A stretch of DNA of 64,000 bases. It comes from Reticulitermes speratus. Lineage: Eukaryota > Arthropoda > Insecta > Blattodea > Rhinotermitidae. The notes under the pieces are model-generated. The model had not been told where the DNA came from and made no database searches. It worked only from the letters and a program-made list of their open reading frames with translations. A program made the translations under genes and the position numbers. Every line of letters starts with the position of its first letter. Position 1 is the stretch's first letter. Shown here piece by piece: positions 11,119-23,512 of the stretch. The stretch lies in contig JAJKFL010000031.1 in the NCBI GenBank assembly GCA_021186555.1, positions 20,180,487-20,244,486 of the forward strand. Direction: 5' to 3'.

Positions 11119-12500
11119 CAAAGTAAAGAGTGCAGGGTGAAACGGAATAATTTTGTGTTCCACTGACAGTTATGAACATCGGATTTGTCTAAGTGGAAGG
11201 AAATGTCAACTATTGTCGTTAATTACAGCGAGGAGGTGTTATTTTAAAGAGTTAGCTACATATTACGTTAATTAACTATATGAAGACCGAAATTAATCTG
11301 AATCATATATAAAAATTCAGTCACCTCACAGAGAACAAATACAGGTTCCATTATGAAGGTTATGAAGACTAGTCAGTCAGTGCTGTTTAGGGAAGTGGTC
11401 GGTGTTGAGAAAATATTACGAAACATATGAAACAGTGTGTGGGCAAAATGTGAACATTTGTAATGTTACAGCCATTGGTACATAGAGTTATCACTAGGCT
11501 TTAAATGGCTAACGGATCAGAAATGGTAACCAACACGACATTGTATCGAAGAACATCAGAGTACGATGCATTAATTAGAAGATATAATCACGACGTGCAT
11601 GAACGGGATTACAAGAAACCGTATGCGCAGCAGTACGTTTGTTTTAATAGACACAGGAATGGGAGGCTGGTGTTGCCCGAATGTCTTATTAGCATGTGGC
11701 TTAAAATGTTCATGCCTCATTAGACTATAGCCGTATTACAGGGTACTGTTCTACAACCCTCGACATTACAAATATTAATGTGTTGTCAGCTTCCGGCGTA
11801 ATGCCATTAGCATGTACAGTCAGAAGTCTGCAGAGTGGATGAGAGGAGACTATGAAGAGGGCACATTCCATCTCCCCGTTTCCCCTTTCCGGAGTTGTAC
11901 GCGTTTCAGACCCAACGGTTGAGCGATATATTATGGATGAATTCATTCTGCCTGGCGCTGATGTGTCAGCACCCGCTTTGTTATATATCGAGTAGACATA
12001 TGAAACCTGATCTCATGTCAACAATGACATCATCATTCACAGTCAGAATCTATTACAGAACTTTCCGAAACAGAATGCAAAACAGTGATTTATTTTGATT
12101 GTCATAGTTACATGTGTATTGTGCTCGTACTTTATACTGCGTGACATGTGAACACTCCACAATTGGTGAGGTTTGTGGTAAAGAAACTTCCTCTTTCGCA
12201 TTTTTTTCATATATCATTTATTTTATCATTTCTTGGATGTTCCATAACTGGGAACTGCAGGTCACCTATTATTGTTTGCATAGTGAGTTATATGGCGTTA
12301 CTGTGAGCTTAATATATATCAACATGGGAAAGAAAAGGTCAAATAAGTATGTGGCATGTCAGAATCACAACTGTGTTTTATACGCAGTACCTTTATCGTT
12401 TTATACTATTTTATACTATTCATACGGTGCACTGTCATTCGAACACACACAACTTTAACCAACTGATATACCTTGTTATGTTATACAATACAGTCACAGT
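11119..12500. other. No gene recognised
   Basis: Open frames at 11505-11723 (+), 11725-11946 (-) and 12114-12458 (+) show no recognisable domain and no convincing splice context. They are most likely chance frames. Confidence 0.4.
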
Positions 12501-12506
12501 GAACTA

Positions 12507-12549
12507 GCCCGACATGTTTCGATCCCTTGTTGGGACCATCATCAGGGAC
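12507..12549 (-). ncRNA. Hammerhead-like motif, best core match
   Basis: On the minus strand: CTGATGA (12539-12545), an extra T, stem II GGTCCC/GGGATC with an AACAA loop, GAAA (12517-12520), the palindrome ACATGT (12512-12517, sharing the last A of GAAA), then C as the predicted cleavage base. Flanks GTCC (12546-12549) and GGGC (12507-12510) can form a 4-bp stem I with one wobble pair. This is the order of a minimal type I hammerhead ribozyme. The single T between core and stem II is non-canonical, so activity is uncertain. The sequence beyond resembles the arms at 56203-56615. Confidence 0.6.
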
Positions 12550-12715
12550 TTTTAGATTATAAATTACACAATTACAAATTAACAATAAAGGTATATATTA
12601 AAATTATAAGATGTACAAAGATTAAAATTGTAGCCTATCTGTATTGGTTCCTGAGTCCACTCTATATCGGAAATTGCCTGTTTACATGTGGAAGGCTAAG
12701 ACAGTACTGTCTATA

Positions 12716-12757
12716 GTGCAGCATGTTTCGACTTCTTCATAAGCCATCATCAGGCAC
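12716..12757 (-). ncRNA. Hammerhead-like motif
   Basis: Minus strand: CTGATGA (12747-12753), T, stem II GGCTT/AAGTC (5 bp with one wobble), GAAA (12726-12729), CATGC, T. Stem I can form from GTGC (12754-12757) and GCAC (12716-12719), a perfect 4-bp match. It has the same orientation as the motif about 200 bp to its left. The stem III palindrome is imperfect here. Confidence 0.55.
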
Positions 12758-13895
12758 AAGTGTAAACAATATGAACGAATAACTACTTTTATACAACACG
12801 TGCTTATTTAACCACGATTGAGATTTCAGTCTTACAAACAATAATATACGGTATGTTTTTGTGTTGGCTGAAGTATGCTAAAATTCAGTTACATATTAAA
12901 ATCATATGTTAAAATTACGTGGCGTTTTGATGTATAGCTTTTGTTAAAAGACTTTTGATATTTCGATTCCTCCTTATGAACTGTGTTTGTATTAGAATTG
13001 TGAAGCACTCCAGAAGATGGTAATATTTTGCGGTTACAGGAACACGTTCTGAGCCCGAATGTTCTTATTTGTCAGTTTCTTTAAAATTGTTAATCTTTAT
13101 GGCTGTTATTTATTTTATAAATTAAAATGTCGCTATCGGTTTTGGAGGAGAAACTGTCTTGAGTCGGGGTTTCGTGTCTAATTGCTAGGACCACTCCCTA
13201 CACTACATCAAGTCGTGTAACAGAAGTGTGTTTATGTAAATCAGATGCCTGTACAAGCAATAAAATGATATCTCATCAACACCCTGATGCCCTCAATCTC
13301 TGTCCTGGCTATAAATTAGTGTCTGGCATATCGGTTTACTGCTGACCCGGCTGACAGATAGAAATTCGATAGTAAAAGTCACGATATAAGCGCAAAAAGT
13401 AACCTCTTTAAGTAGGGAACCCGATACGTTCCATGCAGATGCACGTGGCTATTCATTTAAGCACATCGTTTCTCTTCTAATTGACAACAGGCCAGAGGTC
13501 CTAACGCATGGATGCTGAAGAAGTATAATAATGCACCTTCATTAGCTTATTTTTTTCTAATAATATTGTCTTGGTAATACAACACGCTGTGTGAATTAAT
13601 GAATTCAGAACAAGGAAGTAGCCGAAACATCGGTTCAGGAACTGCGAACATCACGACAGACTGGTATCAGGGCAAACGATGCATTGTCCAAGACCCTTGC
13701 CGTACGTTTCGAATGAGAATTTATAATTTTAACCAGAGCTAGAACAATTTGTTAAACACTTTTGTTTTTGAGGTCAGTTATTTGTATTGAAGGCCCAAGT
13801 CCTGCAGACTGTCACACTGTGTCATTTGACAAATAGTTGCCGACACTTCGACGGACCGTGATATGTTCGGCTTCAGGGTGAAGCAGTCCTTGGAC

Positions 13896-13950
13896 CCAGA
13901 AGATAACGGCAGTAGGACCGCCCGATATTCGGTAACTATTTACCAGTCGA
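13896..13950 (+). other. Hammerhead-like motif, subfamily 2, decayed
   Basis: CAGAAGATAACGG, a CGG/CCG hairpin, then CGATATTC followed by the GGTAACTATTTACC hairpin (13931-13944). The downstream segment cagtcgacacaggacaac matches the copy at 19401-19445. The GAAA box is mutated to GATA. Confidence 0.5.
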
Positions 13951-14310
13951 CACAGGACAACTTCCCAAAGGTATTGGATCTTCAGGCACACCGCTGTGAA
14001 AACACCACATCTTGCGCTATTTCTGTTGTGCAGAGACGACAGTTATCATATTCACAGTTCTAACCGCACTGGCGACAATCAGCTTTTTTGCTTTTGCCGC
14101 CATAGTCTGTTCGTCTGACATGTGTTACCACATAGCTGTGCTGCAGGCATAGGCAAGGACCATTGGGTACATATTTTGTTCTTTAGTGTGGGGGCAGTAG
14201 GGACCTCCGAAACATGAGCGATACAGTCTGCGTCTACACGGTGTCGTCACTGCGCAACAGTAGCAGAGTTGGCTTAACTGGTTTGGTCGGAATTTTACTC
14301 AGGCTTCTCG

Positions 14311-14590
14311 CTACAGTGACTGGACTATGAACAGGACGGTCAGGAGTTTGGTCTCCGGTAGGACGAAGCATTTTTCTTTTCTCCAGAAACTCCAGATCGA
14401 CTCTAATGCAAACCCATCGTCGTTGCCAAAGGGTACCAGAGGTTCTTTCTCTGCGGGTAAAGCTGCGCTGCTTGAAGCTGACCAATCATATCCATCTACT
14501 GCCGAGTTTAAAAATGAGTGGAGCTATATCCCTACTCCACTATTCGTCTTCGTGGGGGTACACAGAGGCAAATCTGCGTTTCTCTACTTA
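14311..14590 (+). mobile_element. SINE family B
   Basis: The head ctacagtgactggactatg matches the family B start. The linker tttttcttttctccagaaac follows, and the central domain is recognisable by gggtaaagctgcgctgc and by gccgagtttaaaaatgagtg and ggagctatatccctactcc. It is diverged and lacks a clear TSD. Confidence 0.8.
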
Positions 14591-17500
14591 GGGATCATCT
14601 GTGGTTCGTAGAGTGGAAGAAACGAAAGGAAGACCACAACAAATCGAAAAGATATTTCTGGTGCAACAATTTCTATACATCAGGTCGGTACTGGCTTGTT
14701 TGCCTCTCTCTTTTGAAGCTATAAGATTTTACTGAGATTTGCTGTATCAGCCGACAAATTAAAGATTTTATTGCAGAACAGCCTGATGTGTAAACTGCAA
14801 CAAATATAAAGTTTCTGCAGCAGTTAGAAACATACGAGGTATCGTACACCATCTGGTATCATCTAATTAGCAGTGAGGGGTCAAAATAGTGTGTGTCTGT
14901 GTATTAGATGCATTTAGCACATAGAGGCGTATTGAATATTCACGTAAAATAGATATGCCTATTCCAAATTCAAAATTTTGTAAGTATACTTCATAAAACA
15001 CGGCAGTAATTCGAGGCCGAATGATTGTGAACTTGTAGTAATTTTCTCACACTCTTTGGACTTCAAACAACGCCATGACCATACAACGCAAAATTAACTA
15101 TCTATTAAACACATAAACGTATTTAGTAGAGTCAGTGTTCATATAAATTTTATATCACTTTTAAAGGCCCTTCTATTGTAAAACATTGAATGGAAAAGGT
15201 TTTTGTAAACAGCTTTAAATATTCTTGTTATGTTACATGAGTAAATTGCGTAGGAGTATCATTATTTAAGGCAGCAGTCGAAAGGTCCTACCTTCCCAAG
15301 TTTCGAGCACGTGAGTTTACATGTAGAGTTGTTCAGTAAAACGTTTAGCGTTACATTTTGTTTATGTGCAGAAGTGTAACTCCGTATCTGAGGCGACGAA
15401 CCTCTTCATATCAATATACCTTTACATTGTACATGGACATAAATGTAGAATTTGTAGACCTAACCTAATCCCAAAATCTACGGGTAGGCGTTCTATGCAC
15501 GTGCCCTACCGTCTAGGGACAACGAACACTGAAGTGGCGAAAGGCTAGTGCAGAACTTGTCTGGTACAAGCTGGATGTGTTTGTATCTTTATCAGTCCGA
15601 ACACAATAACGTTCACAAATATACGAATGGTGTCATGTATTTGACACTGTAGTTCTTTGTGATTGAATATATTGTACACATATTGTTGGTTGCAGACACT
15701 GCTCCTGTTCACGTCAGTGCTGCTGTTTTCTATACATTTGATATAAGGAGTTTAAAGTTTACATCAAACGTCCCAAATGGCCTCTTCCATGTGCACGTGA
15801 ACATTTCCGAAGTGTCCGTCAGCAGAGGAGCATTATTTGTCCCCACATATGCCTGTTCTGTACAGAAGCACTGTGCAACAAGTGCCGAGCACGGACGTTA
15901 TGCCTCCATTCTTCCAGTACGTCATACAATTCTGTATGTATTTAGCTTGTATCTCTCCTAACTTTTAAAAAAATCCAATCTGCTACGCAAATGCAAACAG
16001 GGCGTTGTATGATCTATAGGCGTGTGTAAGATTCTGTCAATTTTTACAGTAGCCAACGAAAGTAATACCTCTCTTGGACTATGATGTATAGTGAGAACGA
16101 CATTCAGGCAAAAGAAAATGGTGAAATAAAGTAATAGGAGTTTGAGACGGGTTGGAGCAATAAAATGTCATTCTGCTTCTTCTTCTTTCCCTTCTTCTTC
16201 CCTTCATGTCTTAAGTATTAATGGTGGTTTCGGTTTCAAAGGTCACACCACAGTTTCTTCGGGCGTTCTTGAGTTTTTTTTTTTTTTTTTGCGGAGTATA
16301 TCATTGTTTGTACGTTGTACATGCTGGAACAATTTCTGTCTGTAGTCATGTATTATGTTTTTTAAGGAAAATATTTGTAATTCATTTCTGGTGGTCTCGT
16401 TTCCGTATTTATCCAGTTTAATACAAACTTCCACTTTCCATGAAAAATTTCATTTCCGCGCTCTGTATTTTTCTTTCAACTCATGTTGTGACCCACCGTT
16501 CACATCAATTCAGTAGCCACACCCTTATCAACTGTCAATATTTTGTCCTTTTTAGATTTATTTCTAATTGTTGTATTCACTGTACCAAATTATGTCTGGA
16601 CGTGCTTCATATCTTATGTGAAATTTATACTGGAGCTCTAAAGTATAAGATATTTTTTATGATTTCTCAAATTCTACACTCCACATTATAGCATTTTACA
16701 ACTTATTTTCATTTTCTTACACGTAGGGTGCAGTGCTGTTTTTCTTTTAAAATAAGGGAATTGTAAATATTCGGAATGAGGCAAAGCTCGGTTCTAGAGC
16801 AAAATAAGAACTAAAGCAATATAAATTAGACTGGCACAGGAAATGTTTATTTTTATCTGTGTTCTTGTCAGAACATAAACTCATAGGTTGTGATAACCAT
16901 TGGACAATGTTTGTGCGACACATAATAATTGTAGGTTTGCAGGTCAACATGAGTCTTGCGGCTTTAGTCGCCATAATTTTTCTACGGAAGTTTTCTATAA
17001 TCTACGTAATAGTCCCCTGTAGATGTAAGCTATGTTACCGAAGTTTCAAAAGTCCGTGCTATCTCCATTTTGAACCTAATGTGACTTCCCGTGTGCTCAT
17101 GTCGAAATTGACGTTATAGGCTCAAATAGACGATGTCCCTCTTTATGCAGTGAGCAATAGCCTAAGGAGGAAAGTGGCACAGAAAATGTACCATGAAACT
17201 GCCGGTCTTCTTGTAGAAAGCGGAATCAGTAGGCTGTTTTGAAAATTGGGAGTAGAAAACAGGAAGTGTGTAAAGATGAGGAAAAATGGAGAGGGAAAGC
17301 GAAGGAGAAGCTAATGGTGTATGTTTGACGGGAGTTTCTTTGTAATTTCGTCCTTGAATAGCGAATTACTAATGAATTCGTTCAATATAAACTCTGAAGA
17401 AACCCAGTTTTATATGCCAGGAGTTTATATTTATAAAAAGTAACACCGAAAAGTATATTTAATAAAGATATCAAATTAAAATGTAACTTCAAACTGCTAT

Positions 17501-19108
17501 TTAAGTTTTTTCGGGGCCCAGGTCCCCAACGTGTGCCTACTTGCTTCTAGAAACGGGAAATTTCTTAGGGATCAGAAGGCTGACGCGAAAATATCACCTC
17601 TTAATAACTGGTAAATGTTTTCGTAAAGAAAGTCTCAAGTTATAGCCAGGTTGCGGAGACATAAATTACCGTCTTAGTCAGGTGTGGGAAATTTTGCGAA
17701 TCTGTACATTAGAAACGTAATTTACAAACCATGTCACCCTTCACCTTTTACATTAATGTACGTTCTCCCTTCATTACGTTGCTTTCATGTACATTACATT
17801 AATTACATCTCGGGAGAAATTTCATGCCGGACATAATGGGATAGAAATTTGGCAAGGACAATAGAAACTGATGCACGTACGCGAATATCTTCCTTCCACT
17901 GCCTTTATTCATTATCACTGTTTCCTTAGGAGATCGTTCTTGGTTATGAGAACAAAACAAAGACAGCAAATAATATTACTGTTCTATATATTCCCGGTAT
18001 TGTGAAGTTTTCTTGCTTCTGCTCATTAAAAATTGGTCAAAGGAACAGCTGCAGGCAGTTTACCTAGTCTCGTTAGTAAAATACAAGAACACAAAAGGCC
18101 GAAAGGAATACCTTCTTGTTGTTCTTCTTATACTAAGAATGAGAATAAAATTACTAAACAACAAACTCCTGGTTATCCTCTTTTCTTCTTAAGGCACTAT
18201 GTTGTGAAACACATAAATAAACTTCAAATAAAATACTGTATCACTAGTTATCAATATTAAACACTGGCGAGCTAAATGTACCGATATTCGTTTGCGATGG
18301 ACTGAGCTTGAATTACTTACCTTGCCGCAAACAAGAATCCAGGCTATTCTTATCAAACTTTTTGCGTTTCGAAGTTCTCTTACGCGGAATACTCTGCACA
18401 GTGACTGATGTCCTTAATGCAGTATCACACCCAGTACCAATATAGCGTCCACACCAGCTCTTACCTAGAAGTAACACAGCTCTTCACTGTGTTGTCATAA
18501 ATTTCTTTGGCCGTTGGGTACTTGTTGAATACGTCATTCATTCTGTAGTATTTATACGTATAAAGTACATAGCATTTTAAAATACACGAAACTCTAGTCT
18601 GACTGTTTTGTGTGCCTGTGGAGCTTGGTCTGTTAAAATAAAAGAAGAAAATATGCTGTGAGAATTTGAGAATATGGTGCTGACGAGAATAATGGAACAT
18701 ACGGGACAAAGTACAAGACGCTGGGAAGAACAGTGCAACAAGGGCCTTCATAATTCGTACTTTTCACTAACTGGCGTAATACTGGGGTACAAAAGTAAAG
18801 AAGGGTAGGGCGGGTGGGGCATGCAGGACGCGTAGAAAGTTTAAGAAATGCATACGTAATTATAGAGTGGACTTAAACACACCTAAGCGTAGAAGGTAAA
18901 ACAATATTAAACTGTTTCTTAAAAGAAGCAGACTTGGATCGTGCGTAAATTATTCTGGCTCAGGACATGGACTAGTGGAGCGCTCTTGGAAATACGATAC
19001 GCAATTTTTGGCCCCATAACTGCGGGAAATATGTTAGAGTGCTAAGCGACTGTCAGGTGTAAAGAAAGATTCTGGTATATGCCTTGAAGCCTTCACGGCG
19101 ACAGAATT
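14591..19108. other. Long stretch without a recognised gene
   Basis: About 4.5 kb of AT-rich DNA holding only scattered short open frames, a T run at 16274-16291 and a TTC-rich stretch at 16175-16205. I could find neither a mobile element nor a convincing exon. It is probably intronic or intergenic. Confidence 0.45.
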
Positions 19109-19255
19109 CGATAAAGTCTTTTCGGGCAGTGTTTCAGAGACTGACTCTGTCCCCACCTTCAAGGTGCACCCTAAATATGGGGACAGAGTCAGTCCCTGAA
19201 ACATCGGAAGATCTTTACACGATGATGCGGCTGTCTGCCCGAGAAGACTTTATTG
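19109..19255. repeat. Inverted repeat with asymmetric insert
   Basis: The left arm 19109-19154 pairs with 19179-19255. Both contain actgactctgtcccc and cgggca / aaagtctt segments in opposite orientation. The right arm has about 33 extra bases. A TGTTTC / GAAACA pair sits in the arms as in the hammerhead-like family, so this may be a decayed member of the same fold-back class. Confidence 0.7.
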
Positions 19256-19400
19256 AAAGACTCTGGTCCTTGGAGTTTCTTAGTTTAACATGCAGACTTA
19301 GGTATTTGATACCACATAAAATCATTATTTACGATTCACAATTACACAAATCTGACAGATATAAGTGGTGGCAGAGACGTAACGTAACTGGCTTGCATTC

Positions 19401-19445
19401 CTGATGAGAGGCTTTCAGAAAAGACGGTAACTATTTAGCAGTCGA
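19401..19445 (+). other. Hammerhead-like motif, subfamily 2, decayed
   Basis: An exact CTGATGA (19401-19407) is followed by GAAA (19418-19421) and GACGGTAACTATTTAGC (19423-19439), the post-cleavage hairpin of subfamily 2. There is no clear stem II. The flank gcagtcgacacgg matches the copy near 13945. Confidence 0.45.
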
Positions 19446-19469
19446 CACGGCAAACCTCCCACAAGACTC

Positions 19470-20535
19470 GAAGCTTTCATTCATCCTGTAGTCTGTCGTA
19501 CGACAGGTCCGTAGCCTCTTCCAAAGCGAGTTCTCCACAGGGTGCGATCTAGTGCTTCCTCTTTCAATTTCCATTATCTTATCTTTTCTTAAGGTAATCC
19601 AGTAGCTGCTTACGCCTTCTTCCTCGTCTTCCCGTCATTTCTATCCTTCCTTCTACCTTTCCTTCAATAACATGTTTCAGAAGGCAGTTTCTACGCAAGA
19701 TGTCACCAATCCAGTTAGCCTTTCTTCTTTTTATTGTATGTAGGATATTCCTCTCCTCCTTGACTTTGTGTAATACTTCTTCATTTCTCACACGATCGGT
19801 CCAACTGATCTTCTCCATTCTTCTCCAACACCACATTTCTAAACTTTCCAGATACTTCTGATCTACTTTCCGAAGTGTCCACATTTCAGCACCATACAAA
19901 GCAATGCTCCAAACGTAGCACTTTACTAGTTTCTTCCTTAAATTTAAGTCCAGTTTGCTGGTGAAAAGAGTCTTCTTCTTGTTGAATGCTGCTTTTGCCA
20001 TGGCAATTCTGGATTTAATTTCACATGTACATCTTGCATCATTTGTTATCATGCTACCCAAATAATTGAAATATTCCTCCTTCTCCAATTGCTTTTGATC
20101 TATCGTAATTTTTTATTGGGGATGGTTGCCTTGAGATTCTCATTACCTTAGATTTTTCCACACTCTTTTCCATTCCATAGCGTCTTCCAATTTCAATTAG
20201 TCAAGTAGCACCTTTTCTTCCCTAGCCAGTAGCACAAGGTCGTCTGCATATTTCACAGTGCAAATTACTTGTCCTCCTATTTTAAAGTCTCCAAACCCTT
20301 CAAGAGTTTCCTTGGTAAGGTACTCGCTGTATAAATTGAACAGAATTGGTGACAAACAGCAACCTTGTTTAACTCCTCTTCTAATCTTCACACTTCTCGT
20401 CTCCCTTTGGTCCAGTCGTATTTTGACACCCTGTTCCATGTACAATTTGCTGATCAATCTTCTTTCGCGCCAGTCTATCCCAATTCCCTTTAGGATCTGC
20501 ATTAATTTGGTCCAGTTGACACGGTCAAATGCCTG
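19470..20535 (-). mobile_element. LINE fragment, reverse transcriptase and C terminus
   Basis: A 5'-truncated non-LTR retrotransposon. From the 5' end the frames give AFDRVNWTKLMQILKG, then SVKIRRGVKQGCCLSPILFN, then VKYADDLVLLAREE (the YADD catalytic box is intact). After frame changes near 20100-20205 comes EEYFNYLGSMITNDARC, later YGAEMWTLRKVDQKYLESLE and RKANWIGDILRRNCLLK. A final shifted segment ends FGRGYGPVVRQT before a stop at 19481-19483. Only a few disruptions are present, so the copy is fairly young, but it lacks the endonuclease and the 5' half. It belongs to a different family from the LINE at 7835. RTE-like is my best guess at the clade. Confidence 0.92.
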
Positions 20536-22006
20536 AATACGTGTCGATGATTATGCTTGTCCGCACGGAATCTGAAATAGTCAGTTGACAGCCTCACATG
20601 TATGTTTGTGAAATATATTGTGACTCAACGCATGCCAACACGTGTAATTTTGTTAGGAGAGGGATCGTAATCTTACGGAATAATGCGTGTTCTGTATTTA
20701 TTGTGCACCTGAGTTCACGGAGTTTACAAATACGGCAGGCGGTAGAACCTTTGACACCATATCTGACGTTCCGGGCGCTGAAATCAATTCTTTCGATACA
20801 TTTGCAGCCTGAGGGATGAATAACTCATATAATGAGTGTATTGTGAATTGCGCTAAGTTTCGTGATCAATGCGATCGTTTGAATTGTAAAGGAAAGATGA
20901 GTGGAATTTTCGAAGTCGAAAATTTCGCGACGAAAACTCTACCAAATATTTAGAGAGACAGCAGTGAAATAAAACAGAACTACGAAAGTATAACGTAACA
21001 GAAGTACGATGGAACAAATGTTTACCTTTTGGCAGACAAAAAATTTCATTTATATATTTGTTTGTCATAAAAGTCTGTTATGCTAAATTTTAATTAATAA
21101 CACAAAAACCGTTATTCCACAATGAACGATTCTGCTCTATCCATAAATGTGTTAGGGTCTTATGCTGTGTGGAGCTCCACGAAACAATTACATCTGCAGT
21201 TCGCAGTAAAGCACAAGTGAATGACCCGTTGACTGCACACTCGTCACCTTGTGAACAATTGAACGTCCTGGTTTTTGCATTCTCCCCTTTTCTCAGTGAC
21301 CATTGGCCAGCGACTGGGTTCGTCTTTTCACATATCGAGGGGAAAAGAGGCTATATAGGAGTTGAGCTCTTCTTCTTCCTATTTCCCTCAAAATTTATTT
21401 GCAGGGAAGAAGAACTGGACCGTTCCCTATTCTTCTTGCCTTCCCCCTACTTCTGTTTGCGTAAGCAAACTGCACTACAAGCTTTCCATTTCAGTAGAGT
21501 GAGCTGATATTTGTTTCTTATCTTGCGGGCTGCAACGTGTCTCCTACACAGCAGCCTGAAATGCTGAGTACTGTGAGGGCAAATAGACAATACTAAGCGC
21601 TGGCAATACTATTTAGAAGGAAAAGTTCATCATTTGTAGTGACGTAATATAATTACTGGGTCTACTCCACTTATAAATTTGTTGTAATATTTCAACACTT
21701 ATGCTTTCGAGTTCAATATTATTTTTATATTCCGGCCTCATTTTTGGACTTTAGTTTCCGTTGTTTGGTTAGCGCAAATAAATTAACTCAATAAATCATT
21801 AGCTCTTTTTACCAATTACATAACAGTTATATATACGCCAGAAACTTTGATGGATTTTCTTGAAAACAAACACATCTCTCTCTCTCTCTGTCTTTTCGTT
21901 TCGTTATTTACTTGTCTGAGGAACATTCGAAATAACGAATGTTATTGGCGCCCTCTCTTTCAAGGCGCTGTATCCCAAATTTCTTAATTCGTACTTAAAT
22001 CTGCAG
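20536..22006. other. No gene recognised upstream of candidate exon
   Basis: Open frames at 21169-21507 (+) and 20853-21068 (-) lack recognisable features. A CT run lies at 21875-21890. If the exon at 22007 is real, this would be intron or upstream sequence. Confidence 0.4.
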
Positions 22007-22167
22007 GGTCATAAGCCCATTATGCCTGAGGAATATGTGGATGAGCTGAATAACAAAGTTCCTACTTACCCGCACATTAGCCTGTTTGGAGTCACCTTGC
22101 CTGAGCTGTCTGCAGGCCTGTACATCTGCAGATCGTACAATATGCCGGATGATTTACACAGCGCGAA
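22007..22167 (+). CDS. Candidate internal exon of an unrecognised host gene
   Basis: A 161-bp segment open in only one frame. It is preceded by a pyrimidine-leaning tract ending ctgcag (acceptor AG at 22005-22006) and followed by a consensus-like donor gtaagt at 22168. The encoded peptide starts GHKPIMPEEYVDELNNKV, continues with a hydrophobic SLFGVTLPELSAGLYIC stretch, and ends MPDDLHSAK. Its composition and balanced codon use are unlike the shadow frames around it. GC content is higher than in the flanks. The exon begins in phase 0 and ends with two bases of a split codon. I do not recognise the family, and homologue searches would decide. Confidence 0.6.
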
Positions 22168-23014
22168 GTAAGTGTAAATCTTAATTTCCCCTTGCCTTGT
22201 CTAAATTTTTGAGGGGAATTATTTGTTCGTCCCTACATGTAGTTCCAGGTTTTCTCGTGGTTGCTCAGGTAGGTCGAAGAAGATTTATTGGGTTTACTTG
22301 AATGTAAACGCAACAAGCTCCTCCAAAACCTCCGTAACCATCAATTTACACGGTATTATATCCGTGAAGACTTGTTTTTTCATCAGCACCTCTGTGAGGT
22401 CTTTAGATCTCGTATCTACGAAACGTTCACAAGCCATACAGTTTCTGCCCAATTTCATATTGGGAATAGCAATGAAATTTGTCCAGATGTTGCGATTTTT
22501 GTTAAAATCGGACAAAATAACGGACATGTAACTCGAAAACCCACGGATATTTCTGTGATTGTTTCTACCGTAACTTGGTAAATATTTAACTGAAGTGAAA
22601 AATATTTCGAGCAAAAGCTGCAGACAAAATCGTAAAACTTCATATGCAGCACACTGTATCCGCACATAGTGCTCTTTTCTGTGTACGTGAAAAAGTACTG
22701 AATCTGTGGGTTCACTTGCAGAAATGTGTAGTCGACATTGTCAACAGTGGCCAACCAAACACAGACGTTTACTGAATGATATGCTGTACGAGTACAGTAG
22801 GCCTCTTCAACCTTCTATGTGGTGCGAGCAGTTTCGGCCAAATTTGGTCTGCTTGCTGGCAACATGAACTTCAATACACAGAATAAAGTACTGAATAAGT
22901 ATAGGCCTATATGTAATTAGATGCATAATTTGAAATGCGTATTTTTCTACACAACAAGTGCAATAAAAATATACTGATAATTTTCACGTTACTATCACCG
23001 TGCATCTTCACTAA
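22168..23014. other. Putative intron sequence, no gene seen
   Basis: Overlapping open frames on both strands (22223-22581 and 22294-22754) are mutually exclusive and lack domains. Probably chance frames downstream of the splice donor at 22168. Confidence 0.4.
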
Positions 23015-23200
23015 TTAAACAATTTTTACACCAACAGATGTATTATTAAAACCACCTTTATTGTAGCTTTTGTAAATATATACCCCTACATATGTTTCGA
23101 CGATGATCTGAGGATCGAAACATATGTAGGGGTATATATTTACAAAAGCTACAATAAAGGTGGTTTTAATAGTGCATCTGTTGGTGTAAAAATTGTTTAA
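23015..23200. mobile_element. Near-perfect palindromic element with hammerhead-like centre
   Basis: Two 86-bp arms (23015-23100 and 23115-23200) differ at about two positions around a 14-base centre. The plus strand at the junction reads CGACGA, TGATC-tga-GGATC, GAAA, then the palindrome ACATATGT and A, followed by GGGG. Stem II (GATC/GATC) is intact. The arms carry AATAAA and end near tgcatctgttggtg, a segment also found near 30716 and 56548. The near identity of the arms points to a recent origin. A possible short TSD (actaat) is not secure. Confidence 0.75.
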
Positions 23201-23409
23201 ATACTAATAATATTACGAAAACGTTATAAAAATCTTTTCACAACCTAAGCTAGGCTGTCGTTTTTTACCACATTTTTACTAAATGAATTGGGAATATAAT
23301 GTAGGTATCCGTAAATAAAAAATCCACAAATTTGCGAAATTGTTTCGTTGTTCTATCTCCTCCTTGCCAGGGAAGGGTTAATAGACTTTTTCTCATTTCA
23401 AATGTCTTC

Positions 23410-23512
23410 GCTGGCAACATAACAGTGTGCCGCGGGCTACATAACAGTGTGCCGCTGGCAACATAACAGTGTGCCGCGGCTACATAAACAGTTTGCCGCT
23501 GGCAACATGTTG
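23410..23512 (+). repeat. Tandem array, 44-bp dimeric unit
   Basis: The segments gctggcaacataacagtg and ctacataacagtgtgcc alternate. The larger unit recurs at 23410, 23454 and 23498, exactly 44 bp apart. It is GC-richer than its flanks. No function is suggested. Confidence 0.85.

Noticed and set aside
22223-22754. Overlapping open frames on both strands
   Set aside because: They conflict with one another, lack motifs, and lie just after a good splice donor, so the region reads as intron.
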